DNA of 21,504 nt from Parachlorella kessleri. Its lineage: Eukaryota; Chlorophyta; Trebouxiophyceae; Chlorellales; Chlorellaceae. The translations under genes were made by a program, and so were the position numbers. The notes beneath the pieces were generated by a model. That model had not been told where the DNA came from. It saw nothing but the letters and a program-made list of their open reading frames with translations, and did not search any database. Positions 1 through 9,938 of this stretch are shown piece after piece; position 1 is the first letter of the stretch, and every line of letters begins with the position of its first letter. Location of the stretch: assembly GCA_001598975.1 (NCBI GenBank), contig BBXU01002556.1:1-21504 (forward strand), read 5' to 3'.

Positions 1-286
1 GGGGGGGATCAGGTGAGGACAGCAGCTGACTGGGTGTTCTTTTGCTTCAGTGCTGAGAGGCACAAGGAGGGGCGGAGGAGGGGGCGAGCCAGGCCCACGG
101 CCCAGCAGTGCCCCTGTTTGCCATTTCCTGCTGGCTGGCTTTGCTGTTAGGGTTGCCTGGCGACAAAGCAACTCGGCCCTTATCACTGCCGAGCCTTGGG
201 ATCCAGGTTTTGGCTGCTGCAGCGCTTGCTGAGACGAGCTCCCGCCTCTGTTGACGACACATTGCCTGTCACTGTGCATTATATAG

Positions 287-391
287 GACTTCACCAACGC
301 CCCTCTGTGCACCTTTGGCGGGACCTGCGACTTTGATGATGAGACGGGCGTCTTCCTGGACAGCCTGCTGGCGGAGGATGCCACACACTGA
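287..391 (+). CDS. Last exon of an unrecognised gene (3' end only)
   Basis: I do not recognise this protein. A CAG-less but valid TATAG acceptor at 282-286 is followed by 34 codons and TGA at 389-391. The translation begins DFTNAPLCTFGGTC and ends DSLLAEDATH, an acidic C-terminus with two cysteines in a CTFGGTC motif. A possible preceding donor is ATCAG followed by GTGAGG at position 13, which would make 13-286 an intron and leave twelve exon bases at the window edge. A second frame is also open across the stretch, but its composition is less protein-like. The first TGTAA downstream is at 1268-1272, so the 3' UTR may be as long as about 880 bases. The frame and the exon itself are inferences. 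Confidence 0.4.
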   Translation, partial: DFTNAPLCTFGGTCDFDDETGVFLDSLLAEDATH

Positions 392-1416
392 CTGGGCCAC
401 GGTGAAGAGCTGTACATCAGTTTAAGCTTGGAGTTAGTTGGGGCATGTCCCTGTCCCAATAGGGACGCGGAGAGTTCGTGTGAACCTGCGACATCCCACT
501 ATCTTTTTGTACGTTTGGGTGTCTCTGGGTCCGGTGCGGATTCGAGTTTCACACATGCTCAAGTGCATCTCATTCATGTGAACTAGTGACGGCTCAGCTG
601 TCGTACTAGACCATCAAAATATACCTATGGGGCACAGCACTCTTCAAAGCGCTCTTTACAGCGCTCAGTGTTGAAGGCGCTTGTCCCAATATCATCAAAG
701 CAGGGGCAGAGCTCCTGGACAGCGATTATGTGTTTCGCCCTCCTGCGAACTTCGTTGAACGGTTGAAGCCGAACTGCTGATTGCGATGGGCATCTCCCTT
801 GGTTGATCTTGATTTGTATAAGTTCATGTGATGCTTGTGATACTTCAACTGCGTTCTTCTTACTTGCCCTTCATCACTGCTGTACCCAGGTCATTTGGCT
901 GGAAACCACATGCATGCCGTGATTTACAGCATAACGCATCGTACTTGTGACTCACTTCTTTCACTGATGGATATACAGTCTTACTTCTGCTCCTAGGCCT
1001 GCCTCGGCACCGCACCAGTCCACCAAACAGTCCCGTGTTGTTTCCCAGGATTGGGAAGGATCGTTGATATTGATTGGCTGGCTGCTTGAATGCCTACCTA
1101 CACGCCCTGTCAGAGTGCCACTTCAGCGGGAAAGCATGTTACCAAGTATGTTGTGTACATGCTTTTCCATGTTGTTCCTGCCCGTGCTTGTATCCACGCT
1201 TAGTACTTGCTACCTGCTGTCAAGCGCCGCCGACGCTATTACCCACATGCCTGGGCTTTAGAACTGATGTAAGGGAACCTGTGAAGCTGAGTACTGGACT
1301 CTCAGTTCCTGGCAGACTCTGAGAATCAGCACTCAGGCAAGCTCCAGAGCACTGCAGTGGAGCATAACTGCGCCGCCCCCTGTCACTCAGTTCGTGACCA
1401 GCCACCCTAACTCAAA
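392..1416. other. Intergenic: long 3' UTR then SOD promoter region
   Basis: About 1 kb without a convincing gene. The short open frames near 1064-1405 show no recognisable domain or good splice pattern. A TGTAA motif at 1268-1272 is the first chlorophyte-type polyadenylation signal after the upstream stop, and it leaves about 145 bases for the SOD promoter and 5' UTR. No TATA box is obvious there. Confidence 0.5.
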
Positions 1417-3996
1417 ATGTCCGCTTGCGCCCAAGCTGTGTCGTGCTGCGTGTCCCATCCTCCACGTATGCTCACACGGATGCCAAGGTAAGCACTGTTC
1501 CGATCTCAATCTCGATCTTCGCTTTGCGTGGCTCCCTTACCCACACGGACGCTGAAAGGATCATGTTGGAGGCAACTCTGCGACACGCTGCCTGGCAGAG
1601 ATCCCCCTTCACTGCACCACGCTCGGGACATAGGCGTTCAATTGCACCCCTTACGAGATGCTCGAGCACCTCGGATCATCCTGGCGTGACTAGGAGACAG
1701 GGACTGGCTGCAGCAGCAGCAAGTACTGTGCTGCTGGCCACGATGCCGTCCATGGCAAAGGTAAGGCACAATATTAACTGCTCTGTCGTGCTTCAGACTC
1801 GGTTTTGCATTGCACCTCTGCCCGCAAGGTGTGACGCCGCGCTTGTCCCTGCAGTCAGGCCAAGCAGAGCCACAGACAGGAGCCCCCTTCCAGTTGCCCC
1901 CACTGCCCTACGAGAAGGCAAGTTGCAACATTACTGGCTCGGTATCACAGTGTCCTTATAGCCTGTCATGGGCCGCCTTCCGCTTCACTGTTGTTAAGCA
2001 GGTGGCATGGCAAGTTCACGTAGCCAGGGCTACTAGGACTTCTTAAGACTGGCATGTGACCACAACCCCTCGTTATGCTTAAGAAGCTTCTCCAACTAAA
2101 AACTTCCAGGCAGGGACAACTTAGGGTTCAACCTCAACCCAGGTGTCTCTCCCCAATGCAGGACGCGCTGGAGCCGCACATGTCGCAGAAGACGCTTTAC
2201 TACCACTATGAGAAACACCACGCCAGCTACCTGGCTAACCTGAACAAGCAGCTGGAAGGTGATGGGGAGCTCTCAAAGCTGTCTTTACAAGAGGTGAGCA
2301 TCCCTTGTCGCCCATGCTTAATGACTCATTGCTGAGGCAGGTGGTACTCTCTCAAAATGATGTCCAAGAAACCCTGCCATTGTGGGCTGCTGGGCCTGCC
2401 TGTGATAATTACTCTCGTGGGTGCCGGCTGCTTGCAAAGTCTTATAGACAAGCCCCAGCAGCTGTCAAGGTCCGTGAATACACCCAGGGGCAGCGGTCCA
2501 GCAGAAAGGCGTTCCGTGCTGCCCATGCTGTGATCCCAGGTCATGCTGCGAGCATGGAATGGTGGCAAGCCCACCCAAGCCTTCAACAACGCCGCCCAGG
2601 TGGTGAACCACACATTCTTCTGGGAGTCGATGCGCCCAGGAGGAGGCGGTAAGTAGTCAGCTTGACTAACATTACCGCCGGAAAGCGTGGGCGACAAGAC
2701 CTTTGTGGGACTAGGGCCGGGGTTAAGGTGTCAGCGAGGTAGACACATTACCACCCAAATACCTGAGATTACTTTCCTCTTGTGAACCAAGCGTCTGGGA
2801 TATGGGGGGAGTGTCGCATGGCTCAGCCCCGGCAGGAGCGTAAGTGCCTGCCTGCATACCCCCTTATATGCTATGATGGTGGCGGTCCAACGGCTGTGCA
2901 ATCTGATGACCTGGGGGTGTAAAGCAGGCCTTGACAGCTGAAGCTGGGTTGGCACTTGTGCTAGCAGGTGCGCCTGAGGGCCAACTTCTGACAGCCATCG
3001 AGCGTGACCTGGGCTCTTTTGACAAATTCAAAGAGCAGTTCACGGCTGCTGGTAAGCATGTCCCCAAGCATGTTCAGTGCCTGATAGTCATAAAGCAGCA
3101 CCTAGCCAGCTTGGCAATGTTGGAGCTTGGTAAGGTGGTGTGAGCAAGGTATATACTACCCCAACCAGACTGCTGTCAGCCTTGATGCCTGGTGTGTGTA
3201 AATGTGCCGAGCCTCAACAAGCACGCCCGGTGCCATGCTAACCAGCCTTGCTGCCCCAGGTCAATGCCCTCCATGTCGGCAGGAGAGGCTGGGGGTGGTG
3301 GTGGCAGGACGGAAGGAGCTCTTCCACTGATGTTTAGGTAATCCCCCTTGCTGCACCTTGCAGGCTCCACCCAGTTTTGGCAGCGGCTGGGCCTGGCTGG
3401 TGGCGTTACGGAATGAGGTTACCCATGGATTAGGTAATCCCTTGTGCTGCTTGCAGGCGCCACTCAGTTTGGCAGCGGCTGGGCCTGGCTTGTGGTGGGG
3501 AAGGACGGCAAGCTAAAAGTGGCCAAGACCCCCAACGCTGAGAACCCCTGGGTGCAAGGAGAGGTCCCCATACTGACCATGGATGTCTGGGTGAGCTAGA
3601 AAGGCCATTGTGGGGCTCCAAGCCTATGCAAGTGCCCACTTATTAGTTGCCAGAGCAGGGAAGTGATAAGTAGTTGGGCAACATTGCTCTGTTGTGAGCC
3701 GAAAGGTTGATTGCAGCTTTTACAGTGAGGAGAGTAAGAATGCAGCATATCACCTACGCTGGAGAAGCAGGCATGCATACTGCCTCGCTGGTGCACACTA
3801 AAGGGCAGCTGGACTGGGCGGCAGAGCGCTGCCCGCTACTGTTTGATGCTTGGTGAAGCATCTGGTCCAATTATACGTGCAGGAACACGCCTACTACCTG
3901 GACAGAGCCAACCGGCGGCCCGAGTACATTGCCACCTTCATGGACAGCCTGATCAACTGGGAAGAGGTGGCCAGGCGCTATGAGCGGGTGGCTTAG
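1417..3996 (+). CDS. FSD: Iron superoxide dismutase, plastid-targeted, with lumen-type Tat signal
   Basis: Converts superoxide to hydrogen peroxide and oxygen. Exons: 1417-1487, 1559-1760, 1855-1917, 2162-2293, 2540-2648, 2968-3051, 3457-3590, 3883-3996; all phases agree and give 302 residues. Metal ligands are His127 (YYHYEKHH), His180 ([10 protein letters not shown]), Asp263 and His267 (MDVWEHAYY). Gln176 in FNNAAQ and the FGSGWAWLV motif mark the iron rather than the manganese form. Residues 1-68 are Ser/Arg-rich and transit-peptide-like. Residues 68-91 read [17 protein letters not shown] then TMPSMAK, a twin-arginine lumenal signal, so the mature enzyme probably starts near residue 91. 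The start at 1417 has a good CAAAATG context; Met26 in exon 2 (1563) is an alternative start that keeps the same signal. Intron 3 uses a GC donor. TGTAA at 4316-4320 is the likely polyadenylation signal. Confidence 0.93.
1918..2161 (+). other. GC-AG intron in the SOD gene
   Basis: The exon ends GAGAAG and the intron begins GCAAGT, ending CAATGCAG. Both flanking exons encode the conserved LPPLPYEK / DALEPHMS junction of Fe-SOD without a gap. This fixes the boundary and excludes a nearby GT donor. Confidence 0.85.
3334..3404 (+). repeat. Degenerate upstream copy of the SOD exon 7 acceptor and 5' end
   Basis: This stretch repeats 3430-3497, including TTAGGTAATCC, the pyrimidine tract, TTGCAG and the first 40 or so exon bases. 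The copies lie about 93-96 bp apart. The upstream copy carries one extra T (CAGTTTTGG against CAGTTTGG), which shifts the frame, so it cannot replace the real exon. It still presents an intact acceptor. Confidence 0.85.
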
Positions 3997-4315
3997 TCAA
4001 GGCACAGCACGGCCAGCATGGAGCCCTGTAGCACCGTGGGCACGTCCAAGGAGGAAGCCGCTGCGAGCCCTTCACAGCCAGGAGGAGTAAGTGGCAGAGT
4101 GGCAGCTACCTTACAACCCAGCCTGAGCTTGAAGGCTGGGCATACTGCCCATTCCTCCCAAAGCAGTACAGGCAGGCCCCAGGCGGGCGCTTGTTTTTTC
4201 TTGCATAAGGGTTCCGCACGGCTGGGTACCCTGCCTACTGGATGGGTGTGCGGGGCCCCCAGGAGGATAAGCATGAGCTCCCTCTTCCTTATTCAGTTTG
4301 TCATACTCTGCGGGA

Positions 4316-4320
4316 TGTAA
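4316..4320 (+). terminator. TGTAA polyadenylation signal for the SOD gene
   Basis: TGTAA lies 320 bases after the SOD stop codon on the same strand. It is the usual poly(A) signal of chlorophyte green algae and the first occurrence downstream of the stop. Assignment is by position only. Confidence 0.45.
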
Positions 4321-4882
4321 GGTCACTTCACCTGTCCCTTGATTTGATGATGGTGGCAGGTCCTGCAAACTGGGTGGAGGCGAGAGAGAAGCCGTACAGG
4401 GCTGAAGGCTGTTGTGCTCTAAGGCCCCTCTTTTGTTATCGCAGCTGCTTGCAGCCAAGTGAAAACAATGTCGGAATGGAACGGGCCAGCTCTCGCCGTG
4501 CAAACATGAGTGCCGGCTCAGTGCCTAAAGGCATTGTTTTGAGGCCCCTAAACCCTTAACTCGGCACCGCAGTTGTACACACCCAGCAGGTGATGGTGCG
4601 GTTGCTATATATAATAAAATTTGCGCTCCAACGTCCTTTGCATCATGTCACAGCTTCTGACTTGTTTCTCTCTTTAAACATAACTCTCGAGGGAGGGCTG
4701 GTATTCAAGCTTGCCAGAAGTATCGTGCGCTCTACAAGCCGCTGAGCGATCCATGTACAAACATTGTGCCGGGGTCCAGCACGCATTTCATCCATTGCGT
4801 TCAGGGTCGGTGATGTTACCCACTGACGCAGCCATCACTTGCTCCCAATATGGCATCACACACCAACAACAGCAAATCCCTA

Positions 4883-4887
4883 TTACA
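4883..4887 (-). terminator. TGTAA polyadenylation signal for the E3 ligase gene
   Basis: TTACA on the plus strand reads TGTAA on the minus strand, 324 bases after the ligase stop at 5211. Assignment is by position only. Confidence 0.4.
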
Positions 4888-5210
4888 TCACAAACCAAAT
4901 AGCCAAGCAAGTGCATCCGCAGGATGCAGAGCAATGTCAAACAGGTATCAAGGCAAAGTGATCGAGCCCACAACTAGGCATACATGGGCTCCACTGTCTT
5001 CCACTCTACAGTAGGGCTCAGGCGCCAATTTGCATGCATTGGCCAGGCAATAAGATAAATTCAAGAAGGCTCCTAGCCATCTAAGAAAAGTCAATTTCTC
5101 AAAGCGTTCAACCAAGGCCTGGGTTTCTGCCAAACAGCGCTAAGCTCCCCCACTGCTTCCTACCCCTACACAGCCACCCGCCCAGGCAAGGCTTCCACCG
5201 GCGTGCTGCT

Positions 5211-8200
5211 TCATCCAGGCGCCCTTCTGCGTATGAGCAACCTCCTGAGCCAGCCAGGGGGCCTCTCCGGCCTGCGCTCGCCGCCCTCCCGCCCCTCCTG
5301 CTGCTGACGGTCTCCCCCAGTAGCCAGCGCACCCCTCGGCGGCATATGAACCCCCACTGCTGCCCCTGCCTCTGCTGCTGGAGCTGAGTTGGGTTCTGCC
5401 AGTGAGACGCCCTCACTACCCGACTGTTGCAACTGCTGCTGCTGGTGCTGCTGGGCCGCTGAAGAGGGCCCTGCAGACTGGTCCTGCTCGGGACCACGAC
5501 CCGCCACGCCCGCCGCCGGCACCGCTGCTGCGCCCCCGCATGGGTCCCTTCCGTGACCGCCGTGCCGCCCGCTAGGGAAGGAATCTGGCGGAGGTGGCGG
5601 CGCCCCCCCAGGGTGGAATACTAGCGGCGTGTGCTGCACGTCATGCACCTGTGCATGGGCTGCACGCTGCTGCTGCCGCCGCAGCTGCTCTGCCTGCTGT
5701 GCACGCCCTCCAGGTTCCTGCTCAGGCGGCTGACGGGGCGGCTCAAGCAGCTGCATGTCCTGCTCCAGCCGGCGGGCCAGGTCATGCTGCTGCTCAACAT
5801 GCGCACGCACCCCTGGCTCGGCCGCCCTCAGCTGCAACAATTAGGAAGCACAAATGTTCACTGGGAAGATCACACCTAGGTCGTCAAGCGGGCCAGCATA
5901 TGCGTCTTTAGACGTGCACACTGCTAAGATCATCTTGATCACCAAGCTAGCCAGCGTACGCGCACTCAGACGCGCTTACTCATGAATGCCATCTAGGTCA
6001 CCCAGCGGGCCAGCATATGCGCATTGCTCTGCACATTCGCTGGTTTGCAAAGCTATTCCATGACTACCCATGACTTTCTCAAAGCTCACGCATGCCACCA
6101 TGGCTGTTACGGGTGTGACCTCAGCAGCATATGCAAAAGAAGCAATCATAATGAGCCCGTATGTGGTGAGAGAGTACAACAAGAGAGCATCGTTTCCCCC
6201 GAGCATAATCACCCCAAGCACTGAGGGGCTGCATCGCACCCCTGTGACACTGTAGCTCACAAGCACCCGGTCGACCATAGGGGCCCCATAAGCAACATTT
6301 GCCTGTCTAGCGTGACATATCGGTGATGAAAACCCCAGGGTCAAAGCCATTCATCCGGCATACCTCCTCGTTAGCCCTGGCTATGAACTCGTCCATATCA
6401 GGTCCCATGAAGACTGGCTCGAACCGGTTGCGAAAGTCGTCCTGTGCAGCAAACAGCCAAACTTTCGCCATGCAAACCGGCAGATGAAAGCTGCGCTCCC
6501 CACAAGGAGCTACCAGGAGAGCAGCCCTGAGCAAGCTTCCCTCATAGACCAATAAGTCTTTCCACCAGCCTGAATACATAACACACCCGCCCTTTCCAAG
6601 TGCATAAGCTCTCCAGAAAGCAACACAAAGTGTGCACACATGTTAGTCCAGTGCACCCCTCCCACTTATGTGCACCCCCTGGGGCCATTACGCAAATGCA
6701 CCCAAATCTCCTGCACTCCCCTTCCACCCACCCACCCAAACAAACCCACCCACACAAATGCGCAAAACGCACACACGCCACACACTCACCCAACCTCCAC
6801 CCATCCATATCTCCCTTTCCAGGCACCCTCCTACCCCGCACGCTCACCTGCAGTGCCGCCACCAGCTCTCGCAGCCCCTGTATACCCGGCTCCCTTGCTG
6901 CCTGTGCCACGGCACCGCCTGCATCGCCGTTGCCATCCTGTCCTGCCGCTGCCGCAGATGGTGTGGTGAAAGGCAGCCGGTAGGTGACCCTGAGACGAAT
7001 GCTAGCCTGGCACATTGGGCACGTTGGCTGCCGAGCTTGCCTGCAGCACCCATATGTAGACGAGGCCGGTGTGTTTTTGCCATATGAGGCCTTCACGGAC
7101 TTGGTGGGTGGCACATGCAGACCTTTGCAATGATATATGGCAAATTAGTATTTCGCAGGTGGGCTTGCCCAGGTTGACTGTAAAGTGAGCAGTCTGAGTA
7201 CACAGCGGGAAGATGGGTCGGAGTGGGTGAGTTGCGTGAGAGAAGTGGTGGTACCAGCACACAGGGAGCGGCTCTCTGGGGCGCAACGCAGAGCACCGCT
7301 CGTAGCTAAATGGCAAGGCGTGAACTATCCGCTATGACAAGCATAGGAACAGATAGTTCCTACATGCCCAAGTCCCAGATAGTCAGTCTGGGGCCCTCTA
7401 GGCTGCCCCAGCCTTGAGCTACTGCCACTCACCCGTAGCATTGGTGCAGCCACTGCAGCAAGCATTCTTCATGGTAGGCATGGCCGCAGGGCAGGCCCAT
7501 CGCGCGGCTGCCGCTTCCCGGCTCCCCACCGCTGCTTGCTGCCGCCCCTCCCTCCGTCGGACCCTCCACTGCACCCCCTGGAGTGGCACGAACTGGCCCC
7601 CCTCCTGCTGCTGCTGCTGCTGCTGTGCCCGGCTGGGGGCCCGACAACCCTGGCGCAGCCGGTGCGGCAAGCGCCTCACCCCCAGCCGCCCCTGATGCCT
7701 CCTGGGCATGCTGCGCCTGCTGCTCCGCCTGTTGCATGCTACCGCCTCTAAGATCACCTCCCCCACTTGGCGCCCCTTGGAGCGTGACAGCAGCAGGAGC
7801 GGTGCTTCTTCCGGGCTGCTCCGCATGCCCTGATGTCACTCCGGCAAGCTCTGCTCCTCCTCCTGCTGCTGCTGCTGCCTGCTGCCCATCGTCAGGTCCC
7901 ATATCCCCCCAGCAGATAGCACACTGGCCACCCATGCGCTCCAACTCCTCTGGTTTGGCTGGATGCCACGCCCTGGGCATGACCGTGGTGGCTGCCGTGC
8001 GCATGCGCTCAAGGGTGCGCAGGAGAGGCCTGCATCAACATTGAGTGCCTCATTAGAGCAGTAATCACTATAAACACGACATACGAGCTCCTGCGAGCGT
8101 GTGTTTGTGCCTGTGCACCAGGCCTGTACCAACCCAGGCGGCAGGAACGAGTGTAAAAGGGCTCCATAAATGCAATGAATATTGTGCACGAGCCGCCGCA

Positions 8201-9907
8201 TGAGGAGGCAGAGGGAGGAAGTCGTCAGGAGGATAAGAGGGAGGCTGGAGAACAAAATAGCTGCAAACACTTGGACACCGGGTTCAGGATGTCTCTGCCA
8301 GGAAACCAGCTTCCATGCAGGCTGCCACAAGGGAGAGACTGCCCGCAACCGGCACCAGACAGCATGGTGCACCCATGACTCACCCCGTCCAAAATACCAC
8401 GCTGACAAAGGAGGAGAACACAAAGCCAGCTCCATAAGACCAGCAGACAGCTGGGAAGGCATACAAGATGGCCCGCTGGAAAACGTGGCTCAGCCGTGCC
8501 ACGCCCACGATCAGCCACTGCACGCCAGGGGGCGGGTCTCGGAACAGCAAGTAGCCAGCAAAGACCTGCAACGAGGGACACGGAAGATGTGGCAGCCATA
8601 TTGCAGGAAACAACAAGGCCCGGTGCTGTACCCTACCTCAGGCATGCCAGCTTCCTGACTGCTGCCATGCCCGATGCAAGGTTATCACCCACAACCAAGG
8701 AGCAGCTACTCCCTCCCCCACCAGCATGCCAAGATCCCAGACGAGGGGCCGCAATGTCAGTAAATGAAGCACAGCGACAGTACAACCCACAGCTGCACCC
8801 ACCCGCCAACCAACCCACAAGGTAAAGAAAATTTCCACGTAAGTGCACCCACCGCCGCGAGGGAGAAAAAGCTCTCGCAGGAGAGGCGCATCACCGCCAG
8901 GGAGGTCTCCACGAGGGGGATGAGGGAGCGGTGCTCAGGGTCGCGCATGCGCCGCAGCTCCGCCGCGTGCTTGTTCAGCATCCTGCAAGCAAAGAGCAAC
9001 ATCGTCAGAGACCAGGGGCGCAGCTGGGTATCAACACATGGCACTGGAGTGGTAGCATGTGGAACTCTACGTGCTATAGGTGCCATGTCAGGAGGACTGT
9101 TCATGCATGGGAGGCCAAGTGCGACACAGCGGCCTCCTCAGCACCAGGGTGACCACGGCACACGCTTCACCCACACAGCCCAAACTGCGGCCAGACACCT
9201 GCGCACTCAGGCCAGCCCCAGCCCCCAACAGCAAGCCCACTAGCAAGGACCGAGCGCTCACTGTTGAAGATGCAACCCTGCCCGGTGATACCCAGGTGAT
9301 AAGTGATACCCAGGAAGAGTGTGAAGGGGCCACATGCACAGAGGAATACACCGGAGAGCAGAGCAGGAAAGAAAGAAAACTGTCACCAACCCCTCAGATG
9401 CACTCACTTGTACAGCGGCGCCATCAGGGGGTCCCGCCGGCACCCCTTGTCCTCCCACTGTCGCTGCCGCCCCCGCAGCCACCCAACATCAGGCGCCCTG
9501 CTGTTACCACCGCTGGCAGCAGCCTCCTCCATTGCAAGCCACTCGTGGCCCAGGTGGATGCCATCGGCGCCATGCAGGTCAGCCACTTCCATGGCCCCAA
9601 GCAACACCCTGGCAAGGGTGAAGCCGCTCACGCGCCGGACCTCATTCTGCTGCTGGCTCAGCTGCCCTCCCTGCTGCTGCTGTGCCTGCTGCTGGCCCCG
9701 GCCCCCTTGCTGCTCGTCCTGCTCCTCGTCCTGTTGCCTATCATCAGCCCCAATCTCCAGGCCCCTCCCTTGCCCGTCCTCGTCCCCGGCTGCCAGGGAT
9801 GCCTCACTGCTCGGCCCCGCAGCCTCTCCACTGCTGCCGGACCCACTGCTATTGCTACTGCTGCTGCCCCTGCCACTTCGGCTCCATCCAACACTGTTAC
9901 TGCCGCC

Positions 9908-9938
<31 letters not shown>

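Larger units (their letters stand above)
3997..5210. other. Convergent intergenic region between SOD and the E3 ligase gene
   Basis: This holds the SOD 3' UTR and the 3' UTR of the minus-strand ligase gene. An AT-rich TATATATAATAAAAT stretch lies at about 4605-4619. No domain-bearing frame, tRNA or splice-linked coding exon was seen in the remainder, and the open frames in 3993-4559 look non-coding. Confidence 0.5.

Noticed and set aside
3358..3404. Possible alternative SOD exon 7
   Set aside because: The copy has an extra T that breaks the conserved FGSGWAWLV motif, and it covers only the exon start, so it is a decayed duplicate.
8119..8244. GTATGT downstream (near 8086) as the donor for ligase exon 10
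   Set aside because: A better consensus, but it ends in phase 0 while the RING exon needs phase 2; the weaker GTGCAC donor is kept with a caution.
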